In this document: positions 28,378 to 38,242 of the stretch, in pieces
Layout: each line of letters starts with the position of its first letter
Numbering within the stretch: position 1 is the stretch's first letter
From: Vibrio tapetis subsp. tapetis
Lineage (GTDB): Bacteria > Pseudomonadota > Gammaproteobacteria > Enterobacterales > Vibrionaceae
Assembly: GCF_900233005.1 (NCBI RefSeq)
Contig: NZ_LT960611.1
Coordinates: 744,001 to 808,000, forward strand
DNA length: 64,000 nucleotides
Direction of reading: 5' to 3'
Made by a program: the position numbers and the translations under genes
The notes under the pieces: model-generated
Seen by the model: only the letters and a program-made list of their open reading frames with translations
Told to the model about the DNA's origin: nothing
Databases searched by the model: none

Positions 28378-28411
28378 AAAAAAACCGAGATTGTTGAATC
28401 TCGGTTTTTTG
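28378..28411. terminator. Bidirectional terminator between rlmI and adhesin 1
   Basis: AACCGAGATT-GTTG-AATCTCGGTT with long A and T flanks forms a 10-bp-plus stem that serves the convergent rlmI and giant adhesin gene. Confidence 0.93.
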
Positions 28412-28426
28412 TTGGCTTAAGATAAA

Positions 28427-31400
28427 TTAGTCTTCTTTAATCACTAAAATGTTACTTAAGTTATTCGTTAGGTCAGCAGCCGACAAACCATCAAACTCTA
28501 TGGTCACTTGTTGCCCTGATTTCTCAACTACCATAGAAGAGCTATCCGAATCACCATCGACTTTAATGTTATCTAGCAACTCAGTGACTTGCTGCTGAGT
28601 CGGCGTATCAGTAAACAAGTCTGATAGATCTACTTTATCTCCTTCAGTGATACTGAAATCAGTGATTCGATCCGTACTTCCATCTAAGTCACCATCAACC
28701 CACTTAAAGATATCGGCATCTCCACCTCCAGTTAAGATGTCACTGCCTAGGCCACCGGTTAGCGTATCCTCTCCATCTCCACCAAGAAGAATGTCATCGA
28801 AATTTGTACCTACAAGTAAGTCATCAGAAGTAGAGCCAACTTGCGCATGGCTTTGTGCAAGAACAGTCTCGCCATCAGAGTTAATATTTAACGACATGAG
28901 ATGCTGGCTTTCATTACCTTGAGAATCAACTAACGTGTAAAGTACTTCAAAGCCAACAGCTTTGCCCGTATTCACATCAGTAGCCGTGCTTGAAGGTTCA
29001 AATACATAGCTACCATCTTCACTAATAAATAGTTCACCGTAATCTGTGGTGATTTTGAGTTCACCATTAACTACAGTAGGGTTAATTGAAGGGGTTGTAA
29101 TGCTTCCGTCTTCAGCAATATACTGAATAACATCCAGTTTATCCGCATCAATGACGACCTTACTGGTACTATCAGCCCCTAACAAATCCCCTGCTTGGCC
29201 GATGGTAGGCGCTAATTGAGGCAACTTAGTTGTAAGCTCACTATCCGGTATATAAACCACTTTGTTAGAGATATCTTCAAGGTGCTCGATACTCGTATCA
29301 GAGGTTGCGGACTGAACAATACCTACCGCTGTAACATCCTTACCTTTGGCAAAGTCTTGCCATGCATTACTAGCATCACTGCTCCAACCGCCATTACTTT
29401 CACCATCACTAATGAAGTAAACGACGTCGTTGGTATTGGATGAATCAACGCCTGTTGGCAAGCTGTCGTAGCCATTAATCGTTGCGTATGCTGCTTCTTC
29501 GTAATCTGTACCGCCTTTCACTTCAAAATATTTGGTCCCGTCGACTTCAACTGAACCACTCTGAGCAGAAGTGAGTATTGCTATCGCTTGATCAACGGTA
29601 AACCAACCAATTGGAGACATGTTCTTTTCACTATTGCCTGAAACTCTATTATCAAAATCAATCAATTGAACATGTACTTCTTTTGAACCAGGTTGAGCTT
29701 TCACATCTTCTAGCATGGATACAGATGCCTGAAGCATTAGATTCATTCTAGTCACGCCATCGTGTGAGTAGTCATCCATACTGCCTGATGAATCCAACAC
29801 TAATGAAATCAAGGTAGGTGGTGTTTCATCTTGAGCAACAAACACTTCATGCGGTGCTGTAGCAGAGGCTTCACTAGACTCAATATCATTGTTACCTGAA
29901 TCAATAGCTTCAACTTTAACGTTAATAGAAAGTTGTTCTCCCTGAGGGATTCGTACTGATAAACCATCTATATTAATTTCAGTCTGACCACTCGTTACCG
30001 GAACTGACCATGTACCATCGCCATTAAGAGAGCCAACAACATCACCATTACTGTTTACAACTTCAGACCCTGAAGGTAAACCTTCGATGGTCAAAGAGTG
30101 GATAGTATCGCTAGTAATATCGCCTACTGATGCATCAATATCCAATGGATATTCGAGGTACGTTTGTTCGATATTCTCCCAGCTATCCCCATCCCAATGG
30201 AAGATACCATCTGCGAATTGAAGATATTCAACATCATATAGATCGTCATCCCCTTCATTTGAACGGCTTGATGCTGAACCTATCTTATCTTCAACGGTGA
30301 AGAATTTATTTTTGCCACCGTCATTAGTTATTGAAACATCTGAGATTTCATAGTCAGCGAAATTACCTGCGTATACTGCGGTATCAATTCCATCACCACC
30401 GTATAGAGCATCATCACCACCTTCGCCAACTAGAATATCATTGCCGCCGTAACCAGCTAAGGTATCTTGGTCATCATCATTTTTATTGTGATTCGCATCA
30501 CCAAGGATGCCATTACCACCAATCAGAATATCATCTTTATCGACTAATCCAGATGCTAGAATATAATCATTCCCGCCTTGACCTATTATCAAATGCGAGT
30601 TTTGAGAATGATAATAACCGCCTAAATCGTTATTACTATTATTGCCAGAAACCGTTTGCCCACTACCATTGTAGTCTTGCTCAGCCTGAGACAGGCCATT
30701 ATATACTCTGACTACCGAGTGAGTCGTTTGATCAACATGAGATATTATTTTCGGCTCACCAATCTGTACACTCACGTCAGGTTTTGCATCAGATGTTGTA
30801 CCATCTACGGTAATTTGAGCCGTATTGCTATCAGCACCGTCTGCATCAACGGCATGATAGTCGATGCTTTCACTAATCGTTGATTCATTAACCTCAACAC
30901 CTCTAACCGTGAAGTTGGAGTTACTATTGGCTGTAGTCGTTACGCGTATTTCATCGAAGCCATCAGCAAACTCGATAGTTTTAGTTGCTAAAGAATTTGC
31001 AAGCGAGTCTCCGTTATCTGCATCAACAACTAAAGTTTCTACATGAACTCCATCGCGGTAAAGGAAAATATTAACCTGGGCATTTTGCGGCTCTCCAGCA
31101 CTGTAATGACCATGCATACTAGCAAAAGAAATATCAGCGCTTGTCACCGTCACACCTTCAGCAAAATCGATACGCATATATTCTTGTGCACCAGAGCTTA
31201 TTTCGTTATCTACATCAGTAGGTGAGTTCACTCCAAAGCCGCGATCTTTATCACTTGAATCGTAACCAAGATTTGCTTCCGTCAAGGTGGCGCCGCTTTC
31301 CATGTTGCCCGCATACACACCGCCTGTGATGCTAACGCCACCAATAACAATTGCCTTAACGGAACTGCCTACGCTATTTCCAGCATTGATATAATCAACG

Positions 31401-34400
31401 GCATCAAAACTAAGCTTATCATTTGCATCATCAGCTGCGCGATACTCTAGTTTAGTATCAGCATCAATTTCAGTGCCTTGACTAACTTTTTGGTTTGTTC
31501 CCGCTACGTAGAAGTCACCAAACAATGGATCTTCATCGATGACTATCTTAAGCGTCGTTCCGTCATGATCGTCTTCAACGTCCGACACAGCAGAGTCTTG
31601 CGTAACTAAGTTTAAATCAACATCGGTAAATTTAAACTCTGCATCACCATTACTATCTGTCGTTAACTTAAAGCTCTGAGCTACAGGGTCATCATTTGTA
31701 CCTGTAACCGTGATAACAGCGCTTTGGTCAACCGTTGCCCCATTTTCATCTTTGACTTTGTAATTGACCGTCACATCCATCGAATCATCTTTACCAAGAT
31801 GCTGATAAGAAGCATGACTAGTGTCTATGGTTAATGTTGAACCGGAAACCGTAACTCCGTCAGGCAGAGCTCCCAAATCGACGACCGACAAGGAATGGCC
31901 GTTATCCACGTCTGAGGCATTCTGCAGTAAATCAACGGTAGAACTACTGTCCTCGGCTACCATTTTGGTAACAGGGCCACTTACTGTTGGCTCGTCATTC
32001 GTACCAGTAATAGTCACATCAATTTGGTGTGTCGTACCATCTGCCGACTTAACAATGAAACTTTCGACTCGAGTTTGATTTATCGCCAATGATTCAATAT
32101 CACTATTACTTACGTTGTATGTCCAAACACCTGCTGTAGTCATCGTTAATGAACCATGGGGTGCACCTTCTTCTGGATGAACAACATCTGTTACGTTAGT
32201 AAGGAATAGGTTGTCAACATTATCGACATCCGTCGAATACAGCGTACCTGTATCGCTCAAAATGACAGAACCATCGACTTCAGTAACTGACCCAACATCA
32301 ATTCCTGTAATATTTGCCTGGTCATTAACAGCGTCGTAAGTAAATTCAACCGTTGCTGTGTCAGTATCGCCATGAGCATCAGTAATTGTATAGGTGAAGG
32401 ATGCCTTACCATTAAAGTGTTCAGTTGGAGTGAATACTACGTTACTGCCAATAATTGCCACTGTACCGCCAACAGCGTTACCGACATTTGTAATGCTGAA
32501 ACTGTCGTTATCCGCATCAGAGTCATTAACAACGAGATCTGACTTAGCAATTGTAACTATCGTCTCTTCATCTATATTATTTAGACTATCGTTTTCAGCG
32601 TTAGGCGCTGTATTAACGTCAATGCTATCTGAACCTGATTCACCGGTCTGACCATTTTCTAAGGTGATTTGAGCTCCAATTGTCAATTCGCTTCCAACAA
32701 CGTCGCTTCCCGGAAGACTTAAGTTTAACTGGCCATCATTTAGGTGCTGTTGCGTAATTTGAATCGGTGTTTGTGCAACGCCTTCAATCGTTAGAACTAA
32801 CGTAGAACCGACCGCAGCACCTACCGGAAGCTTGACCGTATAATTAACATTTTGTCCAAGCTCTACCTGAGTCAGAATATTATCGGCATCAATAATATTG
32901 ACATCAGGCTGCAGGATTTCGTCTTTGCTAATGACTTCGCCATCAAAATCGAACTTCTCGAACTCTCTGAAGGTGTTTGTATCACCTTGAGGGTCAACTA
33001 CAACGACTTCACCCGCTGTATTTATAGTAACGGTTACACCTTGTGCATCTTTCGCGAAATCAAATTTCGCTGTATCTATTCCTGCCCCACCGTCTGCAAC
33101 AAGTTTATCGTTAGCATCGTCTTGATCGACGATAAACTCATCATCACCCGTGCCAAGCAGAACGTAGTCATCTGTGGTTTCAGATTGTGCAGGGTCGAAA
33201 TCACCGTGATAATAGTGGACTGTATCGGATGCTTGACTTGTGTTGCCGTATGAGTCCGTTTCCTTAGCGTACAGGAATTCATTGTCGTTTAGCGGAATTG
33301 CACTTTCAGACGAAATATCCAAAGTCCATGTAGGCGTTGGACTACCCGCAACAACCAATGCAGTACCTATTGATACGTAAGCACCCGTTCCGTCTTTTGC
33401 AAACACTTCGATTGTGTTTCCAACTACGCTCCCGGTACCATGTAATGTTACGGTCGTATAGTCAGAAGCACCAGAATCGTCCGTAATATTAGTTATAGCT
33501 GGACTATTCGGAGACTCAACGACTTTGATCATCTGACTCTCAGATGCTTTATTACCTGCTTCGTCGGTAACTTCAATTGCAATAGATGTATCTCCAACGA
33601 CTAATTCGTGGCCTAAATCTATTGAATAGATACCCTGAGAATTCGCAGTTCCAGTGACGGTCTTCTCATCACCATTAATATCTAAGAAAGTAAGTTTAAT
33701 TACCGCATTAGATTCTGTAATACCAGTGACAGAAGGGGATTTTGTAACTGTAACTAAGTCTCCATTCGTACCTGAATCTGTAGCATCCGTTAAGTCAAAC
33801 GTAATCGCTGCAGTTCCATCGCCCGCTGTTTCAGTTAATACAGCCGTGTCTTTCTCAATCTCAACGACCTCAGAGTCTGCTGTATTTCCAGCAGGGTCTG
33901 TGACATTGATGACAACCGAAAGTTTACCGTCAACCAGCGTGCTAACATCGGTGGTTAACTCAAAATAATCATTACTACTATCGTAAACAAAGCCATTTGT
34001 TATGGTAATGCTCTGCCCTTCGCTATCTGTAATAGTAATAGAATTTACTGTTGCGTTCTCTTCTATAAACGCTCCAATTTGGACATTGCCTTTCTCATCG
34101 AAATTAATAACGTTATCGTTATCAAGTTCATTGCCATCGGTAACAAATGGGTCGATATCAACGAATTGATCGACTTTGTAGATTTCTGTACTAGATTCTG
34201 AGAAATCATTACCAGCTCCATCTTTACCAGTCACCGTAGCGACAATCGATGGGTTAGTTAACGTCGTCGATGCGAGGGTAGAACCAAGAACATCAACACT
34301 GAAGAGATATTTTCCTTGGGCGTTTGTTTGGTTGGAGACCTCTGCCGTACCAATTATAGCTCCATCAAGAGTGATTGTTACCGTATCACCTGGCTTCGCA

Positions 34401-37400
34401 TCGTCACCTACCCAACCGGTAATTGGAACAATGACATCGGTTGCTGATTCAGCTGAATTGATGATGCTGTCTGATGTGATTCTGTCTACGTCAATGCTAG
34501 CGAATGCTTCTGTATCCACTTTCGCTTCGTCGCTGCCTTCCTTCGACACGTTGCCGTCGCGGTCGGTCTGCGTCGCATCCACTTTGATGCTCGCGCCTTC
34601 GGCCACGGTTTCGGTCCAAGTGATCGCGCCGTTGTTGTAGCTGTACGTGCTTTGCGCTGTGCCATCTAAGTTCACAAGGGCATTGCCATCCAGTTTCAAC
34701 GACACATCGCTGCCGTTGATGCTCAACGTCACGTGACCGCCTTCAACCAACTCGCCGTGCAGCACGTCAACCTTCACTTGAACGTTGTCATTACCCAGCT
34801 CGTCTTTGTTGATCACCCCATCGTCTGGGTTGTTGTCATCCACGATGCTCACGCTCGGTGCGTAGTCGCCGTCTGTCGTGAACTCCGTATCCACTTTCGC
34901 TTCGTCGCTGCCTTCCTTCGACACGTTGCCGTCGCGGTCGGTCTGCGTCGCATCCACTTTGATGCTCGCGCCTTCGGCCACGGTTTCGGTCCAAGTGATC
35001 GCGCCGTTGTTGTAGCTGTACGTGCTTTGCGCTGTGCCATCTAAGTTCACAAGGGCATTGCCATCCAGTTTCAACGACACATCGCTGCCGTTGATGCTCA
35101 ACGTCACGTGACCGCCTTCAACCAACTCGCCGTGCAGCACGTCAACCTTCACTTGAACGTTGTCATTACCCAGCTCGTCTTTGTTGATCACCCCATCGTC
35201 TGGGTTGTTGTCATCCACGATGCTCACGCTCGGTGCGCCTGTATTTGGAGAAATATCAACCACATGCTCTGACGTGGTTTTACTTTCCACCGTATTACCG
35301 GCATTATCGTTTGACATAACAAGCACATCAAACTCTGTATCCGCCGCTAAATCACTGCCGGCTACATCTACAGTCCAATTGCCACTGGCATCAACTGTGG
35401 TTGTGTATGCCTTACCATTAATAGTCATGCTCACAACATCGCCTTCGTCGATGTCGCCACCTGTTGCTGTACCGGTTACGGTAATTGTTTCGCCACTTTC
35501 TTTGGCGTTGATAACATCATCTTCTGTTATATTTGCAACAGTGACTGTTCCCGCTTCCGCAACTAAATCCACAGTATGAGTTGAAGTGGTTGAGGCTGAA
35601 TATGGATTCCCAGCGTTGTCTTCACCAGTTATCGATGCAACAAAAGAACTGTCTTGTGCAAGATCAGCCCCCGCAACATTAGTACTCCACGTTTTATTAG
35701 CTAAAACCGTCGCGGTATAGACCGTACCATTGATTGTCATTGATACAACGTCACCCGCTTTGGCATCAAAACCAACTCGGCCGCTTACGATAATCGTCGA
35801 CTCACTTTCAGATGCATTAATAATGTCATCGCTAGTGATGTCATTGACTCTAATCGTGGCTCGAGCTGAAGTATCAACAAAATAAGCTTCTGTTGAAGTA
35901 GCGGTACCAGATTGTCCAATATCATTTGAGACAGAAACCGTAGCATCGACTAAGCGATCCGAATCAGAAGTTAGAGCAGAACCAGGAACATCTATTGAAT
36001 ATTTCCCGTCAACAATCGCACCTGTATATTCAACACCGCCAATAAGTAATATCACGGTACCTGTATCAAAACTATCGCCCGTAACAGTACCTGTTACAGC
36101 AACAGTACCTGCCGCTTCCACGGCGTTGATCACAGAGTCTTCAGTGATAGGATCAATATCGATATTTATCGCGATCGGAGTATCATCAACACTATGAGTC
36201 GATGTTCCCGTGCTAGTCACCGTATTACCTACGCCATCGCTAGACTCGACGTTAACATCAAATTCTGTATCTTTTGCTAAGTCGCTACCCGCAACATCGA
36301 CAGACCAATTGCCATCACCGTCAACAGTCGTGGTATATGACTTTCCATTTATGGTCATGCTAACTGTATCGCCAGTGCTAATATCACCACCAGTAGCGGT
36401 ACCACTCACCTGAATCGTTTCATTACTTTCTTGCGCGTTTATGATGTCATCATCTGTTATATTATTCGTTGTAACGGTACCAGCATTGGCAACTGTATCT
36501 ACAACAAACGCATCCGTATCCTGCGCTTCATTACCTTGGGAATCAGAGCCCTTAATAACCACATCATATTCCGCATCTGCCAACGCATCTTCCGCAGGAA
36601 GCTCAAATGACCAAGACCCATCGGCGTTAGGAGTAACGGAATAATCTTTACCATTTACGGTTAGTGTTAGGTCGCCATCGGTATTTGACGAAGTGCCTGA
36701 GAATACAGGCGTGTTATCAGCGGTAACCGTTTGGTCTGAAATACTGACTAATGGTTTATTCGCATCAATTTGAATACTATCTGAATCAGTCGCGCTGTTA
36801 CCTTGTGTATCGGATCCGGTAACCACAACGGTGTAATCACCATCGTCTAGGGCATCTTCAGCAGGCAAAGGTAATGTCCAGTTTCCATCTGAATCTGGAG
36901 TAACGCTGTAATCTTTACCATTCACATTGACGGTTAGATCACCATCAGTATTTGATGATGTGCCCGAAAATACAGGTGTACTGGATTCAGAAACCGTTTG
37001 GTCAACAATCGTTACCTGAGGCTTCACATCAACAGAAAATTGATCAGATGCAGATGAGCTATCACCTTGATCGTTTTGCCCCGTTACCGTCACTTCGTGA
37101 GCGCCATCGGTCAAGGCATCTTCTTGTGGTAATTCGAATGACCATGAGCCATCAGCTTCTGGTGTCACAGTGTAGTCTTTACCATTAACCGTTAGGGTTA
37201 GGTCACCATTTACGTTGGTAGCGGTTCCACTGAATAAAGGTGTGTTGTCTTCGGTTTCACTAATGTCCGCAACGGTAATAACTGGCAACTCTGATTCAGG
37301 TGCCGCATCGTCGGTCGAGATCAGGCTTCTATAGGATTCTAATAAAGTCAGGCTTTGGGTTTGAGAGAGGCCCTGACTTTGAAGTGCACTGGTATCAAAA

Positions 37401-37786
37401 GAGGTTGAAGCAAGGGTTTGTGTACCAGTACGTTCTATTTCACCGGAAGCAGTAAGGCTTGAACCACTGGTCGCCTCACCGGCTGCTGGAGCGAATTCAT
37501 CATCAAATTGAGTGGGATCTTCTCCACTTTCTAACGCTGCAAAAATCTGATTAATCTCATCATCTAGATTCAACTCTGTCAAAGACAGATCATCACCGAC
37601 GATACTTGCTGACGGAAGATCGTTGCCATCTACGGTGATTTGATCGTCACCGTTACTAACAACGACTTCTCCTGGTTTCAACGCTGCCCCTTCCGGAACA
37701 ACCTTCAAATTACCTAATGCATCAATAACAATGATTTGCCCCGACGCAACAGCACTAGCAGACAACAATGAGAAAACAGAATCCAT
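28427..37786 (-). CDS. Giant LapA-type RTX adhesin 1 with VWA domain
   Basis: The 3119-residue secreted adhesin is read from the ATG at 37784-37786, which has an AGAGGT site upstream; a longer frame to 37828 lacks one. Residues 1-110 form a LapA-like retention module (SGQIIVIDALGNLKVVPEG, EINQIFAALESGEDP) that plugs the TolC pore, with a PAAG motif at 100-103 as probable LapG site. From about 168 come three Ig-like NGKDY repeats, about four further Ig-like repeats, a perfect 125-residue duplication, then cadherin/VCBS-like domains. Two RTX patches lie at about 2410-2475 and 2980-3030. Between them is a VWA domain (about 2654-2850) with MIDAS LDSSGSMD. The C-terminus (FSITEGDKVDLSDLF) is a type I secretion signal. 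Calcium-rigidified surface attachment is the expected role. Confidence 0.93.
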   Translation of the reverse strand: MDSVFSLLSASAVASGQIIVIDALGNLKVVPEGAALKPGEVVVSNGDDQITVDGNDLPSASIVGDDLSLTELNLDDEINQIFAALESGEDPTQFDDEFAPAAGEATSGSSLTASGEIERTGTQTLASTSFDTSALQSQGLSQTQSLTLLESYRSLISTDDAAPESELPVITVADISETEDNTPLFSGTATNVNGDLTLTVNGKDYTVTPEADGSWSFELPQEDALTDGAHEVTVTGQNDQGDSSSASDQFSVDVKPQVTIVDQTVSESSTPVFSGTSSNTDGDLTVNVNGKDYSVTPDSDGNWTLPLPAEDALDDGDYTVVVTGSDTQGNSATDSDSIQIDANKPLVSISDQTVTADNTPVFSGTSSNTDGDLTLTVNGKDYSVTPNADGSWSFELPAEDALADAEYDVVIKGSDSQGNEAQDTDAFVVDTVANAGTVTTNNITDDDIINAQESNETIQVSGTATGGDISTGDTVSMTINGKSYTTTVDGDGNWSVDVAGSDLAKDTEFDVNVESSDGVGNTVTSTGTSTHSVDDTPIAINIDIDPITEDSVINAVEAAGTVAVTGTVTGDSFDTGTVILLIGGVEYTGAIVDGKYSIDVPGSALTSDSDRLVDATVSVSNDIGQSGTATSTEAYFVDTSARATIRVNDITSDDIINASESESTIIVSGRVGFDAKAGDVVSMTINGTVYTATVLANKTWSTNVAGADLAQDSSFVASITGEDNAGNPYSASTTSTHTVDLVAEAGTVTVANITEDDVINAKESGETITVTGTATGGDIDEGDVVSMTINGKAYTTTVDASGNWTVDVAGSDLAADTEFDVLVMSNDNAGNTVESKTTSEHVVDISPNTGAPSVSIVDDNNPDDGVINKDELGNDNVQVKVDVLHGELVEGGHVTLSINGSDVSLKLDGNALVNLDGTAQSTYSYNNGAITWTETVAEGASIKVDATQTDRDGNVSKEGSDEAKVDTEFTTDGDYAPSVSIVDDNNPDDGVINKDELGNDNVQVKVDVLHGELVEGGHVTLSINGSDVSLKLDGNALVNLDGTAQSTYSYNNGAITWTETVAEGASIKVDATQTDRDGNVSKEGSDEAKVDTEAFASIDVDRITSDSIINSAESATDVIVPITGWVGDDAKPGDTVTITLDGAIIGTAEVSNQTNAQGKYLFSVDVLGSTLASTTLTNPSIVATVTGKDGAGNDFSESSTEIYKVDQFVDIDPFVTDGNELDNDNVINFDEKGNVQIGAFIEENATVNSITITDSEGQSITITNGFVYDSSNDYFELTTDVSTLVDGKLSVVINVTDPAGNTADSEVVEIEKDTAVLTETAGDGTAAITFDLTDATDSGTNGDLVTVTKSPSVTGITESNAVIKLTFLDINGDEKTVTGTANSQGIYSIDLGHELVVGDTSIAIEVTDEAGNKASESQMIKVVESPNSPAITNITDDSGASDYTTVTLHGTGSVVGNTIEVFAKDGTGAYVSIGTALVVAGSPTPTWTLDISSESAIPLNDNEFLYAKETDSYGNTSQASDTVHYYHGDFDPAQSETTDDYVLLGTGDDEFIVDQDDANDKLVADGGAGIDTAKFDFAKDAQGVTVTINTAGEVVVVDPQGDTNTFREFEKFDFDGEVISKDEILQPDVNIIDADNILTQVELGQNVNYTVKLPVGAAVGSTLVLTIEGVAQTPIQITQQHLNDGQLNLSLPGSDVVGSELTIGAQITLENGQTGESGSDSIDVNTAPNAENDSLNNIDEETIVTIAKSDLVVNDSDADNDSFSITNVGNAVGGTVAIIGSNVVFTPTEHFNGKASFTYTITDAHGDTDTATVEFTYDAVNDQANITGIDVGSVTEVDGSVILSDTGTLYSTDVDNVDNLFLTNVTDVVHPEEGAPHGSLTMTTAGVWTYNVSNSDIESLAINQTRVESFIVKSADGTTHQIDVTITGTNDEPTVSGPVTKMVAEDSSSTVDLLQNASDVDNGHSLSVVDLGALPDGVTVSGSTLTIDTSHASYQHLGKDDSMDVTVNYKVKDENGATVDQSAVITVTGTNDDPVAQSFKLTTDSNGDAEFKFTDVDLNLVTQDSAVSDVEDDHDGTTLKIVIDEDPLFGDFYVAGTNQKVSQGTEIDADTKLEYRAADDANDKLSFDAVDYINAGNSVGSSVKAIVIGGVSITGGVYAGNMESGATLTEANLGYDSSDKDRGFGVNSPTDVDNEISSGAQEYMRIDFAEGVTVTSADISFASMHGHYSAGEPQNAQVNIFLYRDGVHVETLVVDADNGDSLANSLATKTIEFADGFDEIRVTTTANSNSNFTVRGVEVNESTISESIDYHAVDADGADSNTAQITVDGTTSDAKPDVSVQIGEPKIISHVDQTTHSVVRVYNGLSQAEQDYNGSGQTVSGNNSNNDLGGYYHSQNSHLIIGQGGNDYILASGLVDKDDILIGGNGILGDANHNKNDDDQDTLAGYGGNDILVGEGGDDALYGGDGIDTAVYAGNFADYEISDVSITNDGGKNKFFTVEDKIGSASSRSNEGDDDLYDVEYLQFADGIFHWDGDSWENIEQTYLEYPLDIDASVGDITSDTIHSLTIEGLPSGSEVVNSNGDVVGSLNGDGTWSVPVTSGQTEINIDGLSVRIPQGEQLSINVKVEAIDSGNNDIESSEASATAPHEVFVAQDETPPTLISLVLDSSGSMDDYSHDGVTRMNLMLQASVSMLEDVKAQPGSKEVHVQLIDFDNRVSGNSEKNMSPIGWFTVDQAIAILTSAQSGSVEVDGTKYFEVKGGTDYEEAAYATINGYDSLPTGVDSSNTNDVVYFISDGESNGGWSSDASNAWQDFAKGKDVTAVGIVQSATSDTSIEHLEDISNKVVYIPDSELTTKLPQLAPTIGQAGDLLGADSTSKVVIDADKLDVIQYIAEDGSITTPSINPTVVNGELKITTDYGELFISEDGSYVFEPSSTATDVNTGKAVGFEVLYTLVDSQGNESQHLMSLNINSDGETVLAQSHAQVGSTSDDLLVGTNFDDILLGGDGEDTLTGGLGSDILTGGGDADIFKWVDGDLDGSTDRITDFSITEGDKVDLSDLFTDTPTQQQVTELLDNIKVDGDSDSSSMVVEKSGQQVTIEFDGLSAADLTNNLSNILVIKED
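34512..34862 (-). repeat. Direct repeat copy A within adhesin 1 (351 bp)
   Basis: This segment is identical by eye to 34887-35237, with a 375-bp period (125 codons). It encodes one Ig-like unit (SVSIVDDNNPDDGVINKDEL onward). Its base composition is visibly richer in G and C than the surrounding gene, with codons such as GCG, GAC and CTG favoured. Confidence 0.95.
34887..35237 (-). repeat. Direct repeat copy B within adhesin 1 (351 bp)
   Basis: This second copy of the 351-bp Ig-like module is separated from copy A by 24 bases encoding FTTDGDYA. Lack of any visible substitution between the copies points to very recent duplication or gene conversion. Confidence 0.95.
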
Positions 37787-38242
37787 GTGAACCTCTAAAA
37801 ACAAATTTACATCCTTCACCAAACCCAAGTGAATTAACGGATGTTAAAAAAATGATCGAACTGGTAACTTATCATCGAAATGGAACCAAGGCCACAAAAC
37901 CGCCATCAAGCGTGACATATAGCCAACGTCACTTTTACAATTTAGAGATAAGTCCCAATATCCAACCTAACTATTTCATATCTATTGACTGTGAACCATA
38001 ATAAATAGGCAACCCGTTACAATGAAACAGCCTAAAATGGAATGAACCACAACAACATAGAATGAATGAAGAGTCAGACATACGCGTAATACATCAATGG
38101 TAATAAAATTAACAACACTAGGTATACTAATCATTGCCAATTATGTTATTTAGTCTTAACTTAATCATTAGAATCTCACATTTGAGACTGCATTTGCTCA
38201 TACACTTATTGAAACTTGGTAATGGACAACCTGGAGAACGTC
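37787..38242. other. Divergent promoter region of adhesin 1 and tolC-like gene 1
   Basis: This 456-base AT-rich region drives the adhesin leftward and the channel gene rightward. It contains the palindrome at 38174-38187. A GGAG lies 6 bases before the GTG start of the channel gene. No coding frame is credible here. Confidence 0.6.
38174..38187. promoter_or_regulatory. Candidate operator TCTCA-N4-TGAGA (copy 1)
   Basis: TCTCACATTTGAGA is a perfect 5-bp-arm palindrome that ends 55 bases before the first tolC-like gene. The same pattern occurs 59 bases before the second tolC-like gene (53020-53033). Shared sequence, spacing and context suggest one transcription factor; its identity is unknown. 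Confidence 0.5.

Noticed and set aside
31821..35579. Long plus-strand open frames opposite adhesin 1
   Set aside because: They are antisense by-products of biased codons in a repetitive minus-strand gene, with serine/valine-rich low-complexity products and no ribosome-binding sites.
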